Origin: Rhodococcus opacus
Lineage (GTDB): Bacteria > Actinomycetota > Actinomycetes > Mycobacteriales > Mycobacteriaceae
Reading direction: 5' to 3'
DNA length: 64,000 nucleotides
NCBI RefSeq assembly: GCF_012396235.1
Contig: NZ_JAAXPA010000009.1
Location: forward strand, 186,001 to 250,000
Shown: piece by piece, positions 54,965 to 63,653 of the stretch
Numbering within the stretch: position 1 is the stretch's first letter
Layout: each line of letters starts with the position of its first letter
Notes under the pieces: model-generated
Told to the model about the DNA's origin: nothing
The model's database searches: none
What the model saw: only the letters and a program-made list of their open reading frames with translations
Made by a program: the position numbers and the translations under genes

Positions 54965-55864
54965 ATCTGCACCACCGCGGACCTGGCCGATCATGTCGGC
55001 CAGGTCCGCGGTCGTCAGCTCACCCGCCACGACGTTCAACGCCTTCAGCTGGGCTTCGGTGAGAGTTCCGATCCGGAACAGCGGCACCACGTTCTGTGCG
55101 GTGAACACGTGATCGTCGTCCGCCAGCAGCACCAGATCGGCGTCCGACACGTCCGGTGACGCGGTGGTCACCCCGGCCACCCGCACGGCTCCGTCCGCCG
55201 ATACCGGGGCGGCGAGTTCGCCGACGGCCGCAGCGTCGTCGGCCACTGTCCGGGTCTGCGCGAACGTGCAGCCGGTGAGGTCGGGAAGCGCGTCGGCCTC
55301 GAACGCCGGGGCGAGCACGGCAGTGCTCCTGCTGCACGAGGGAACGAGTTCGTCCAGGGTGGTGAGATCCAGCTGCCCCGACGTCTGCGAGGTCACGGCC
55401 AGCGCCGACCTGTCCTCGGCAGCCGCGAAGTCGGAGATCGAAAGCCCCTGCGGCAGAGCCTTGCTCAACGCCTCGAACACATCGTCCTGTTCCGTCTCCG
55501 CCGATTCGGGGGCGTAGTAGCGCAGCAACCGGCCCGTGAACTCCGGCACCAGCGTGACGTTTCCGGCATCGAGCTGCCCGAGGTACGCGGTCCGGTCGCC
55601 CAGTCCCCCGTCGGTGACGACCGGCGCCCCGGTCGAACGCAGGGCACCCGCATAGATTTCGGCCAGGATCCGGCTCTCCGCGCCGTCACCCGCACCCACC
55701 ACGATCTCGCCCTGCCCCTGCCCCGCGGAACCGTCGAGGGTCGTGTCACCACCTGCGCATCCCGACGCCACCCCCGCGACCAGTAGCAGCGCGGACCCGG
55801 CGATCAGGGCCCGGGACCATGCCGCCGGGCGCTCGGCCGATCCGTCTGTCCGTGTGTGTGCCAC
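54923..55864 (-). CDS. OpuAC-type substrate-binding lipoprotein
   Basis: A 313-residue lipoprotein with signal RALIAGSALLLVAGVASGC (lipobox ASGC, cysteine about 31) and an OpuAC/ProX-like glycine-betaine-type binding fold, seen in VVGAGDGAESRILAEIY and NVTLVPEFTGRLLRYY. GTG 55864 is preceded by GAAAGG. It is divergent from the full Opu operon starting at 56008, so it may be a second receptor for the same permease or a diverged binding protein (LpqZ-like, as recalled from mycobacteria). Its ligand may therefore differ from that of the 56008 protein. Confidence 0.82.
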   Translation of the reverse strand: MAHTRTDGSAERPAAWSRALIAGSALLLVAGVASGCAGGDTTLDGSAGQGQGEIVVGAGDGAESRILAEIYAGALRSTGAPVVTDGGLGDRTAYLGQLDAGNVTLVPEFTGRLLRYYAPESAETEQDDVFEALSKALPQGLSISDFAAAEDRSALAVTSQTSGQLDLTTLDELVPSCSRSTAVLAPAFEADALPDLTGCTFAQTRTVADDAAAVGELAAPVSADGAVRVAGVTTASPDVSDADLVLLADDDHVFTAQNVVPLFRIGTLTEAQLKALNVVAGELTTADLADMIGQVRGGADSADVARVWLDAHL

Positions 55865-56007
55865 GTCGCGCCTTTCGTTTACCTCGAGCTGGTCGAAAAC
55901 CGTGCTCTGTCCGCCCCTATCGTTACACTGGCCAACCGATGGCGCGGACACGCGTCCACCGGGTTCCGTCGGCAGGTCCGGCGCCGGTGACAACGGGAAG
56001 GACGCTC

Positions 56008-56979
56008 ATGCGCACCTCACGAATTCTGTCGGGCTTCACCCGCCGCTCCGTTGGCACTATCGCTCTCGCGACGGTGGCCGTCGTGTCGCTCGCGGCGTGC
56101 GGTGGCGGATCCGACCCCCTGTCCGCCGGCGGCGAGGGATCGGGTGACGACCCGAACACGATCATCGTGGGATCCGCGAACTTCCCCGAATCGGAGACGG
56201 TCGCGAACATCTACACCGAGGTCCTCCGTGCCAACGGGTTCGACGTGACGACGAAGTTCAACATCGGCAGCCGTGAGGCCTACATTCCTGCGCTCAAGGA
56301 CGGGTCGATCGACGTCATCCCCGACTACACGGGCAACCTGCTGCAGTATCTCGACCCGGATTCGACGGCCACGAGCGCCGCCGACGTGGACGCCGCGCTG
56401 CCGGCCGCGCTGGGTTCGGAACTGACGATCACCACGCCGGCCCCGGCCGAGGACAAGGACGCCGTCGTCGTCACGAAGGAGACGGCGCAGCGCTGGAACC
56501 TCACCTCCATTGCGGATCTCGCGGCGCACTCGAACGAGGTCAAGTTCGGTGCACCCGCCGAATTCCAGGAACGCCCCGGTGGCCTGCCCGGCCTGAAGGC
56601 CAAGTACGGCCTGGACATCACGGCCGACAACTTCGTCCCGATCGCCGACGGCGGCGGTCCGGCCACGGTGGACGCCCTCGCGTCGGAACAGATCACGGCC
56701 GCCGACATCTTCACGACGTCCCCGGCCATCGCGCAGAACGGTTTCGTCGTGCTCGCGGATCCGCAGAACAACTTCGCGGCGCAGAACGTCGTGCCGGTGG
56801 TGCGCGCCACCAAGTCCTCCGACAAGCTGACCCGGGCGCTCGACGCACTGTCGGCGAAGCTGACCACCGAAGAGCTTGTCGCGCTCAACGATTCCGTGTC
56901 GGGTGACGCGAAAACCGAGCCGACGGCGGCCGCGAAGCAGTGGGTGACGGACCAGGGGCTCGACAAGCCGGTCTCGTAG
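56008..56979 (+). CDS. osmoprotectant ABC substrate-binding lipoprotein (OpuBC/ProX-type)
   Basis: A 323-residue lipoprotein with lipobox LAAC (near residue 31) and the OpuAC-type domain: IIVGSANFPESETVANIYTE at the start, NIGSREAYIPALKDGSIDVIPDYTG and IFTTSPAIAQNGFVVLADPQ. These are the usual glycine-betaine/choline/proline-betaine binding segments. ATG 56008 follows GGGAAGGA by 6 bases. It is the first gene of the operon with ATPase and two permeases. Confidence 0.9.
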   Translation: MRTSRILSGFTRRSVGTIALATVAVVSLAACGGGSDPLSAGGEGSGDDPNTIIVGSANFPESETVANIYTEVLRANGFDVTTKFNIGSREAYIPALKDGSIDVIPDYTGNLLQYLDPDSTATSAADVDAALPAALGSELTITTPAPAEDKDAVVVTKETAQRWNLTSIADLAAHSNEVKFGAPAEFQERPGGLPGLKAKYGLDITADNFVPIADGGGPATVDALASEQITAADIFTTSPAIAQNGFVVLADPQNNFAAQNVVPVVRATKSSDKLTRALDALSAKLTTEELVALNDSVSGDAKTEPTAAAKQWVTDQGLDKPVS

Positions 56980-56990
56980 AGGAGCCTGCC

Positions 56991-58148
56991 GTGATCACAT
57001 TCTCGGGAGTCACCAAGCGGTACCCGGACGGCACGACGGCGGTCGACAGCCTCGACCTGGAGATCGACGCCGAATCGTTCACGGTCTTCGTCGGGCCGTC
57101 CGGGTGCGGCAAGACCACGTCGATGCGGATGATCAACCGGATGATCACCCCGACCGCGGGAACGATCACGGTCGACGGCCGGGACATCGCCCAGACCGAC
57201 GCGGTGAAGCTTCGGCTCGGCATCGGCTACGTCATCCAGAGCGCAGGACTGCTGCCGCACCGCACGGTGGTCGACAACGTCGCGACCGTGCCTGTGCTGC
57301 GCGGCGACTCACGACGCAACGCCCGCAAGGCCGCGTTGGCGGTGCTCGAACGGGTCGGACTCGACCCGGCGCTGGCGTCCCGCTATCCCGGGCAGCTGTC
57401 CGGCGGGCAGCAACAACGTGTCGGGGTCGCGCGGGCGCTGGCCGCCGACCCGCCGATCCTGCTGATGGACGAGCCGTTCAGCGCCGTCGATCCCGTTGTC
57501 CGCGAAGATCTGCAGGCCGAGATGCAGCGCCTGCAGGCCGAGATGCGCAAGACGATCGTGTTCGTCACCCACGACATCGACGAGGCCGTCAAACTCGGCG
57601 ACCGGGTGGCGGTCTTCGGGCCGGGTGGCCGGTTGCAGCAGTACGACGCGCCCGACACGGTGCTGTCCGCGCCGGCCACCGATTTCGTCGCCTCGTTCGT
57701 GGGACGCGACCGCGGGTACCGCGGACTGTCGTTCCGGACGGCAGATCAGGTTCCGCTGCACACCATCCGGACGGCGACCGAGAAGGAGTTGCCGGCGCTC
57801 CGGCTCGAGCGGGGTGAATGGGTCCTGGTCGTCACGGACGCGGGCGTACCGCGGGGGTGGATCGACGTCACCGGCGTCGAGGGGGCGCGGGCCGGACGGC
57901 CCGTCTCCGAATGCACTGCGGCGGGCGGATCCCTCTTCTCCCCCGGCTCCGACCTGCGGCAGGCCCTGGACGCGGCCATCTCGTCTCCGTCGGGCATCGG
58001 AGTGGCCGTCGACCCGGACGGCGCGGTCACCGGCGGCATCCTCGGCTCCGAGGTGATCGCGAAGCTGGCCGAGCAGCGGGCGGCCGAGGATCGCGCGAGG
58101 GGTGAGCACTTCTTCACTGCCCAACCGGCAACCCCGGACGGGCCGTGA
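56991..58148 (+). CDS. osmoprotectant ABC ATPase (OpuAA/ProV-type)
   Basis: A 385-residue ATPase. Walker A is GPSGCGKT at about residue 37, the signature LSGGQQQRVGVARAL, Walker B ILLMDEPFSAVDP and the H-loop VFVTHDIDEAV. The C-terminal 120 residues, after about 260, form a CBS-like regulatory domain (GWIDVTGVEGARAGRPVS ... GIGVAVDPDGAVTGGIL), which in such ATPases senses ionic strength. Only one CBS-type repeat is evident. GTG 56991 is 11 bases after the lipoprotein stop, with AGGAG. Confidence 0.9.
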   Translation: MITFSGVTKRYPDGTTAVDSLDLEIDAESFTVFVGPSGCGKTTSMRMINRMITPTAGTITVDGRDIAQTDAVKLRLGIGYVIQSAGLLPHRTVVDNVATVPVLRGDSRRNARKAALAVLERVGLDPALASRYPGQLSGGQQQRVGVARALAADPPILLMDEPFSAVDPVVREDLQAEMQRLQAEMRKTIVFVTHDIDEAVKLGDRVAVFGPGGRLQQYDAPDTVLSAPATDFVASFVGRDRGYRGLSFRTADQVPLHTIRTATEKELPALRLERGEWVLVVTDAGVPRGWIDVTGVEGARAGRPVSECTAAGGSLFSPGSDLRQALDAAISSPSGIGVAVDPDGAVTGGILGSEVIAKLAEQRAAEDRARGEHFFTAQPATPDGP

Positions 58149-58152
58149 TCTC

Positions 58153-58851
58153 ATGCGGTGGCTCATCGACAACTTCTCGGTCGTCGTCGACCTGACGAAG
58201 ACCCATCTCTACCTCGCGCTGGTTCCGCTCCTGATCGGGTTGCTCATCGCGGTCCCGGTCGGGACCGCGATCCGGGGTGCGTCCTGGCTGCGGAAGATCA
58301 CGCTGATCGTCGCGGGCATCGCGTTCACGATTCCGTCGCTGGCATTGTTCGTGACAATCCCCTCCGTCGTCGGACTGCAGATCCTGGATCCGCTCAATGT
58401 GGTGATCGCGCTGACGATCTACTCCACCGCCCTGCTCATCCGCGCCGTGCCCGAGGCCCTCGACTCAGTTCCCGCCGACGTCGTCGACTCGGCCACCGCG
58501 ATGGGCTTCACCCGGCTCCGCCGGGCCCTGACCGTCGAATTGCCCCTCGCGCTACCCGTTCTCGTCGCGAATGTGCGAGTGGTGGCCGTGACCAACATTT
58601 CGCTGGTGTCGGTGGGTTCGCTGATCGGGATCGGCGGTCTCGGCACCCTGTTCACCCAGGGTTACCAGCGTGACTACCCGGACCAGATCCTCGCCGGGAT
58701 CATCGCGATCGTCGTTCTGGCCCTCGCGTTCGACCTGCTGCTGTTCCTGGTCGGCCGGGCACTGACACCGTGGACCCGGCAGCAGAGGGTCCGGCGCACG
58801 CCGCTGGTCGCGGGACAGTCGGCGGCCCCGGCCGCAGGGGAGGCTTCGTGA
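58153..58851 (+). CDS. osmoprotectant ABC permease 1 (OpuBB-type)
   Basis: A 232-residue permease with about six helices: LYLALVPLLIGLLIAVPVG, LIVAGIAFTIPSLALFV and the coupling segment ALDSVPADVVDSATAMGFT of the binding-protein-dependent inner-membrane component family. ATG 58153 starts 4 bases after the ATPase stop; the GTG at 58102 would overlap it and lacks a ribosome site. It ends in a 4-bp overlap with the second permease, with which it forms the membrane heterodimer. Confidence 0.88.
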   Translation: MRWLIDNFSVVVDLTKTHLYLALVPLLIGLLIAVPVGTAIRGASWLRKITLIVAGIAFTIPSLALFVTIPSVVGLQILDPLNVVIALTIYSTALLIRAVPEALDSVPADVVDSATAMGFTRLRRALTVELPLALPVLVANVRVVAVTNISLVSVGSLIGIGGLGTLFTQGYQRDYPDQILAGIIAIVVLALAFDLLLFLVGRALTPWTRQQRVRRTPLVAGQSAAPAAGEAS

Positions 58852-59552
58852 ACATCTTCGGCGGCGCATGGGAGTACATCGTCGATCCGGGAAACTGGTC
58901 GGGCAGCACCGGAATCGGCGCCCGCATCCTCGAGCACCTCTGGTACAGCTTCCTGGCGGTCGCCCTGTCCGCGGTGGTCGCGGTGCCGATCGGTCTGATC
59001 ATCGGGCATCTGCGCAAGGGTGACGTGGTCGTGGTCGGTCTCGTCAACGCGCTCCGGTCGTTGCCGACACTGGGTCTGCTGACGTTCCTGGTGCTGCTGC
59101 TCGGACTGGGACTGATCCCGCCGATCCTGGCCCTGGTGATCCTCGGAATCCCGCCGGTGCTCGCGGGCACGTACGCGGGTGTTGCGAACGTCGACCGGAC
59201 GGTCGTGGACGCCGCCCGCGCGATGGGGATGACCGAGTGGCAGGTCCTCACGCGTGTCGAGGCCCCGAATGCGCTGCCGCTCATGCTCGGCGGGCTGCGC
59301 AACGCCACCCTGCAGATCATCGCGACTGCAACGGTTGCTGCGTATGTCAATCTCGGCGGCCTGGGCCGCTACATCTTCGACGGACTGGCGCTGCGCCAGT
59401 ACGACCGGGTGCTCGTCGGTGCGCTGCTCGTGACGATCCTCGCTCTGGTCGTGGACGGCCTGCTCGCGCTGGCGGTGTGGGCGTCCGTTCCCGGGACCGG
59501 CCGTCTGCGCCGCAATCCGAGCGCCGAACAGATCGCCGACCGCGCGTCGTAG
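58848..59552 (+). CDS. osmoprotectant ABC permease 2 (OpuBD-type)
   Basis: A 234-residue permease, similar in plan to the preceding one: a first long segment with LAVALSAVVAVPIGLIIGHL, TLGLLTFLVLLLGLGLIPP, the coupling loop NVDRTVVDAARAMGMTEWQ and terminal helices IATATVAAYVNLGGLG and LVTILALVVDGLLALAVWA. GTG 58848 overlaps the first permease stop by 4 bp. It closes the operon; a hairpin terminator lies at 59576. Confidence 0.9.
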   Translation: MNIFGGAWEYIVDPGNWSGSTGIGARILEHLWYSFLAVALSAVVAVPIGLIIGHLRKGDVVVVGLVNALRSLPTLGLLTFLVLLLGLGLIPPILALVILGIPPVLAGTYAGVANVDRTVVDAARAMGMTEWQVLTRVEAPNALPLMLGGLRNATLQIIATATVAAYVNLGGLGRYIFDGLALRQYDRVLVGALLVTILALVVDGLLALAVWASVPGTGRLRRNPSAEQIADRAS

Positions 59553-59575
59553 CGAACACGTCACCCAACGGCAAA

Positions 59576-59619
59576 CACCCCGACACCGGAACCGTGGGTG
59601 CGGGTTCCGGATCGGGGTG
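59576..59619. terminator. terminator between the Opu operon and malic enzyme gene
   Basis: CCGGAACC (59586-59593) pairs with GGTTCCGG (59603-59610), and outside it CACCCCGA (59576-59583) pairs with TCGGGGTG (59612-59619), with a 2 versus 1 base bulge between the two. It lies between convergent genes, so it can stop both. No T-run follows. Confidence 0.7.
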
Positions 59620-59634
59620 CTCGACGGATTCTCG

Positions 59635-60828
59635 CTAGTCGGTGACGCCTTCTGCGCGAGCAGCGGCGGCGACTGCCTCCGCGACAGCGGGGGCGACGCG
59701 AGGATCGAGCGGGCTGGGAACGATCTTGTCTACAGCCAGCTCGTCACCGACGACCGAGAGGATTGCCTCGGCGGCGGCGAGCTTCATACCTTCGGTGATC
59801 CGGCGGGCACCGGCATCGAGCGCGCCCCGGAACACACCGGGGAAGGCCAGCACATTGTTGATCTGGTTCGGGAAATCCGAGCGTCCGGTGGCCACGATCG
59901 CCGCATGCTTACGGGCGATGTCCGGGTGGATCTCCGGGTCCGGGTTCGACAACGCGAACACGATCGAATCCTGCGCCATCGTCGCGATCAGCTCCTCCGG
60001 CACGGTGCCCGCGGACACCCCGAGGAACACATCCGCCCCGTCGAGGGCTTCGGCGGTGCCGCCGCGGCGGCCGGCCGGGTTGGTGCGTGCGGCCAGATCG
60101 ACCTTGATCTCGTTCAGGTCCTTGCGGTCGGCGGACACGATGCCCTTCGAATCGAGGACCGTCACGTCGGCGATCCCCGCGGCGAGCAGGATGTTCGCGC
60201 AGGCGACACCGGCGGCGCCGGCACCGGAGATGACGACCCGCAGCTGGTGGAGGTCGCGGTCCTGGACCTTGACCGCACCCTTGAGGGCGGCCAGGACGAC
60301 GATGGCGGTGCCGTGCTGGTCGTCGTGCATGACCGGGCAGTCCAGGGCCTCGATGACGCGCTTTTCGATCTCGAAGCAGCGCGGCGCGGAGATGTCCTCC
60401 AAGTTGACCGCCCCGAAGCTCGGGCGCAGCCGGATCAGGGTCTCGACGATCTCGTCGGGGTCCTTGGTGTCGAGGACCAGCGGGATCGAGTTCAGGCCCG
60501 CGAAGTTCTTGAACAGGGCGGACTTGCCCTCCATCACGGGCAGGGAGGCCCGGGGGCCGATGTCCCCGAGACCGAGTACCGCGGAGCCGTCGGAGACGAC
60601 GACCACCAGGCGGCTGGTCCAGGTGTACCGGTCGGCGAGGGTTTCGTCGGCGGCGATGGCGCGGGAGACCTGCGCGACGCCGGGCGTGTAGGCGATGGAC
60701 AGGGCGCGCTGCGTATCGAGGGCGGTCGTGGTCTCAACCGAGAGCTTCCCCCCGATGTGGCCGGCGAAGATCTCCTCGTCGGTCAGCTCGACCTTCTGCG
60801 GTGTGGTGGGTTCGGACACGATGGACAC
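59635..60828 (-). CDS. malic enzyme (short NAD(P)-dependent form)
   Basis: Oxidative decarboxylation of malate to pyruvate and CO2. The 397-residue enzyme has the family segments RALSIAYTPGVAQVSRA, VSDGSAVLGLGDIGP, MEGKSALFKNFA, MHDDQHGTAIV and the NAD-binding ISGAGAAGVACANILL. The C-terminal phosphotransacetylase-like domain of the longer bacterial malic enzymes is absent. GTG 60828 follows AGGAG by 7 bases, so the upstream frame to 60960 belongs to the leader. It would link the TCA cycle (kgd nearby) to pyruvate and NAD(P)H supply. Confidence 0.92.
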   Translation of the reverse strand: MSIVSEPTTPQKVELTDEEIFAGHIGGKLSVETTTALDTQRALSIAYTPGVAQVSRAIAADETLADRYTWTSRLVVVVSDGSAVLGLGDIGPRASLPVMEGKSALFKNFAGLNSIPLVLDTKDPDEIVETLIRLRPSFGAVNLEDISAPRCFEIEKRVIEALDCPVMHDDQHGTAIVVLAALKGAVKVQDRDLHQLRVVISGAGAAGVACANILLAAGIADVTVLDSKGIVSADRKDLNEIKVDLAARTNPAGRRGGTAEALDGADVFLGVSAGTVPEELIATMAQDSIVFALSNPDPEIHPDIARKHAAIVATGRSDFPNQINNVLAFPGVFRGALDAGARRITEGMKLAAAEAILSVVGDELAVDKIVPSPLDPRVAPAVAEAVAAAARAEGVTD

Positions 60829-61104
60829 GATGACACTCCTGCTAAGTCCAGGCTCACTCGGGGCCGGGTTACTGAGAAGTAACCGTGAGGATCGGCGCTG
60901 ATCTTCACAGTTACTCCACGAACGACAACTGAGGGTGAAGCTTCCGGGGTGCGCGATCACGATGGCCGCAGAACTTCCGAAGCGTCATGGCACGGGCGGG
61001 TGAGCCCTGGCAACACTGCCATAAACCCCCGCCGAAGGGCGGTGGCGCCGACGTCGGAGTGGTGCTAAGTCTGGCACGAATATCGATGCACAATCAAATT
61101 GCCA
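60829..61104 (-). promoter_or_regulatory. malic enzyme 5' leader of about 240 bases, with candidate promoter
   Basis: The 376-base gap 60829-61204 holds no credible gene; the only small frame, 60911-61093, lacks a ribosome site and family features. A plausible promoter on the malic enzyme strand is TGGCAA (61104-61099) and TATTCG (61082-61077) with a 16-base spacer. This would give an mRNA leader of about 240 bases. Within it are a TGGCA-ACAC-TGCCA hairpin (about 61008-61021), a CCGCC-GAAG-GGCGG hairpin (61029-61042) and the hairpins listed next. I cannot assign it to a known riboswitch class. Confidence 0.4.
60867..60914 (-). promoter_or_regulatory. mutually exclusive hairpins in the malic enzyme leader
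   Basis: A 36-base near-perfect inverted repeat (60879-60914, arms GTAACCGTGAGGATCGGC and its counterpart; 15 Watson-Crick pairs, two G-T wobbles and one mismatch) overlaps a second hairpin, GGTTACT-GAGA-AGTAACC (60867-60884). They share the segment 60879-60884, so both cannot form together. Sited about 26 bases upstream of the ribosome site, this is the layout of a switch. As DNA the same palindrome could be a protein operator; GTTAC-N6-GTAAC also resembles GlnR half-sites. Confidence 0.55.
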
Positions 61105-61167
61105 CGAGAGTCAGATGTCTCACGTTTTCTGGCCTCTACCTGTGAGAACAAGTTACCCGTGGGTCAC

Positions 61168-61186
61168 TGTGAGAGCCGGTTTCACA
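61168..61186. promoter_or_regulatory. imperfect TGTGA/TCACA palindrome in the gap upstream of malic enzyme
   Basis: TGTGA (61168-61172) and TCACA (61182-61186) flank nine bases, GAGCCGGTT, so the spacing does not match the six bases of a Crp site. It sits upstream of the candidate malic enzyme promoter. Symmetric and AT-richer than the surroundings, but without a family match. Confidence 0.25.
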
Positions 61187-61204
61187 TAACGCGCCGGGCG
61201 TCCG

Positions 61205-61564
61205 TCAACCCCACCACTGGGTAGCCAGCAGAAGCGCCGCCGCCGCGAGGACGGCGACGGATGCGACCACGGCGACGAGACCGTCGCGGCGGTCCGCACA
61301 CCTTTGCGCCACGATCACGAACACGGACGCGACCAGGTGTGCGGTGATGGAGATCGTCCCCGGGCCGGGAAAGCCCCGGCCGCCGCCCACGTAGGCGGAG
61401 CCGATCACGACGAGGCAGAGGATCACCACGCCGGCGGCGACGGCCCCGCTGAGGGCGCGCAGTGCGCGGACCACGAGAGGGCTGCGTCGCGGTCCGGTGG
61501 CCGTCACCGTCCGCGGGAGGATGGGAGCATAAGGTTCGTACCGCTCGGACTCGTGCGTGTTCAT
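61205..61564 (-). CDS. small membrane protein
   Basis: A 119-residue protein with three predicted helices: GAVAAGVVILCLVVIGSAYVG, ISITAHLVASVFVIVAQ and VAVVASVAVLAAAALLLATQWW. The N-terminal 35 residues are hydrophilic and probably cytoplasmic (MNTHESERYEPYAPILPRTV). ATG 61564 overlaps the stop of the PHP gene by 4 bp, so it is translationally coupled to that gene. I do not recognise a family. Confidence 0.78.
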   Translation of the reverse strand: MNTHESERYEPYAPILPRTVTATGPRRSPLVVRALRALSGAVAAGVVILCLVVIGSAYVGGGRGFPGPGTISITAHLVASVFVIVAQRCADRRDGLVAVVASVAVLAAAALLLATQWWG

Positions 61565-62415
61565 GCCGAGACCACCTGCACCCCGGATGCTTTCGATACG
61601 AGGGTGTCGAATTCGTCGGTGTCCGTCGAGAACTCGCCGAGCCGGATGGCCTTGTTCGTGCCGTGGTAGTCGGAGGAGCCTGTGACGACCAGACCGCACT
61701 CGTCGGCCAGTTCCTGCAGTACCCGCGCGTCGTCCGACGAGTGGTCGGGGTGATGTGCCTCTAGCCCGTGGAGACCGGCTCCCGCCAGGTCACGGACGTG
61801 ATCGAGTGACAGTAGTCGTCCCCTCGTGCGGGCCCGTCCGTGGGCGAGGACGCTCACGCCCCCGGCCTCCGCCACCAGTTGCACGGCGTCGTCGAGGGGG
61901 GTGTCCGACTTGTCGACGAAGTACCTGCCGCGTGGGGCCAGCAGATCCACGAACGCCTCACCGACGCTGCCCACCACACCGGCGCGCATCAGAGCCCTGG
62001 CCAGGTGCGGGCGCCCCGCCGCGGGTCCCGCCTCCGCGAGCACCTCGTCGGCGTCGATGGGCAGACCGTCCTCCATCATCAACTCGGCCATCGCGCGGAT
62101 TCGCACGATCCGCTCGTTCCGCAACCGTTCCCGCTCGCGTGCGAACGCCGCGTGCGCGGGATCGAACAGGTAGGCGAGGAGATGCACCGCGACCGGGCGT
62201 CCGTCCTCACCGCGCCCCTCGCAGGACATCTCCATGCCGCGCACCAGCGCGAGCCCCGCAGGCAACGCCGCGGCCGCTTCGGCCCACCCCGCGGTCGTGT
62301 CGTGATCGGTGATCGCCACGATGTCGAGTCCCGCCGCCCCCGCGGCGCGCACCAGGTCCGCCGGGCTGTCGGTTCCGTCGGAGGCCGTCGAATGAGTGTG
62401 GAGATCGATGAGCAC
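61561..62415 (-). CDS. PHP-domain phosphoesterase (YciV/TrpH-like)
   Basis: A 284-residue metal-dependent phosphoesterase of the PHP superfamily. Metal-binding motifs are DLHTHSTASDGTDSP (motif I), VAITDHDTTAGW (II), GMEMSCEGRG (III region), the His of VLAHGRAR and the terminal GSSDYHGTN (IV). This arrangement fits the YciV/TrpH group, which includes 3',5'-nucleotide phosphatases and RNase AM-like 5'-3' exoribonucleases; the activity here is not decided by sequence. The small membrane protein overlaps its stop by 4 bp. Confidence 0.87.
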   Translation of the reverse strand: MLIDLHTHSTASDGTDSPADLVRAAGAAGLDIVAITDHDTTAGWAEAAAALPAGLALVRGMEMSCEGRGEDGRPVAVHLLAYLFDPAHAAFARERERLRNERIVRIRAMAELMMEDGLPIDADEVLAEAGPAAGRPHLARALMRAGVVGSVGEAFVDLLAPRGRYFVDKSDTPLDDAVQLVAEAGGVSVLAHGRARTRGRLLSLDHVRDLAGAGLHGLEAHHPDHSSDDARVLQELADECGLVVTGSSDYHGTNKAIRLGEFSTDTDEFDTLVSKASGVQVVSA

Positions 62416-62561
62416 CAGACCAGTCTGTCAGGTGTCGCGGCGCGGGGTCCGAGCGTGCGGCCCGGAGGCCTGGCGTGTCGTGCGACGCCGCCGGCCCGGA
62501 GCGGGTGCTGACGTACGATTCACCAGCAGCGTTTCCGACTCGACGGTGAAGGGAGGGGCCC

Positions 62562-63653
62562 GTGCCGCCTGTGCCCTCGCTCCCCAAGCGCGGCAGCGAC
62601 AAGGATCAGCGCAGAGGTGACAAGGACCCGGGCCCCAGGATCCGCATCCCGACCGCGCGCGCCATCGTCGACTGTGGTGTGTATGTCGACGGCACGAGGC
62701 TTCCCGGCAAGTACACGCACCAGGCCGCGATGGCCGAGGTCCGCACACGGGGTGAAGGATTCGTGTGGGTCGGGCTGCTCGCCCCCGACGAGGGGCAGAT
62801 GGAGAGCGTGGCCGAGACGTTCGGGCTGCACGAATTGATGGTCGAGGACGCCGTCCACGCCCACCAGCGGCCGAAGCTGGAACGCTACGACGACGTGCTG
62901 TTCCTGGTGCTGCGGACCGTCAACTACGTGCCGCACGAGTCGGTGGCCACCGCCAGCGAGATCGTCGAGACCGGCGAGATCATGGTGTTCGTGGGCGCCG
63001 ACTTCGTCATCACCGTGCGGCACGGTGACCACTCCCCGCTCGCGAACGTCCGCCACGCGCTGGAGGCGAACCAGGAGCGGCTCGCACTGGGCCCGTACGC
63101 GGTGCTGCACGCCGTCGCGGACCACGTGGTGGACACGTACCTCGAGGTCACCCAGGCCATCGAGGAGGACGTCGACGGCATGGAGGAGGCAGTGTTCAGT
63201 CCGCGCAGCAGCGTCGCGGTCGAACACATCTACCTTCTCAAGCGCGAGATCGTCGAACTCCGCAAGTCGGTGAACCCGCTGTCCAATCCGCTGCTCCGGC
63301 TGACGCGATCCCCGGGCAATCCGGTGCCGAAGGAGATCCGCCGCTACTTCCGTGACGTCCTCGACCACCACACCACCGTCGCCGAGCGGATCGCCGAATA
63401 CGACGAGGTTCTCAGCTCACTCGTCGATGCCGCCCTCGCCAAGATCGCCGTGCAGCAGAACACCGACATGCGCAAGATCTCGGCGTGGGTGGCCATCGCG
63501 GCAGTGCCGACGATGATCGCGGGCATCTACGGCATGAACTTCGACAACATGCCCGAACTACATTGGCAGTACGGCTATCACGGCGTGGTGTTCGTGATCG
63601 CGTCGGTGACGGTGGGCCTGTTCGTCACGTTCCGCCGGAACCACTGGCTCTAG
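62562..63653 (+). CDS. corA: CorA-family magnesium/divalent cation transporter
   Basis: A 363-residue pentameric channel subunit for Mg2+ or Co2+. The C-terminal region has the conserved membrane pair with the GMN pore motif in IAGIYGMNFDNMPE and the second helix VVFVIASVTVGLFVTF; the N-terminal funnel domain includes FGLHELMVEDAVHAHQRPKLE and EQNTDMRKIS-like signatures (QQNTDMRKISAW). GTG 62562 follows GGGAGG. The stop overlaps the stop of the convergent gene by 4 bases (CTAG/TAG), so the two genes share their ends. Confidence 0.93.
   Translation: MPPVPSLPKRGSDKDQRRGDKDPGPRIRIPTARAIVDCGVYVDGTRLPGKYTHQAAMAEVRTRGEGFVWVGLLAPDEGQMESVAETFGLHELMVEDAVHAHQRPKLERYDDVLFLVLRTVNYVPHESVATASEIVETGEIMVFVGADFVITVRHGDHSPLANVRHALEANQERLALGPYAVLHAVADHVVDTYLEVTQAIEEDVDGMEEAVFSPRSSVAVEHIYLLKREIVELRKSVNPLSNPLLRLTRSPGNPVPKEIRRYFRDVLDHHTTVAERIAEYDEVLSSLVDAALAKIAVQQNTDMRKISAWVAIAAVPTMIAGIYGMNFDNMPELHWQYGYHGVVFVIASVTVGLFVTFRRNHWL

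Noticed and set aside
60911-61093. 60-residue frame within the malic enzyme leader
   Set aside because: No ribosome site and its sequence is explained by the hairpins; treated as leader RNA.
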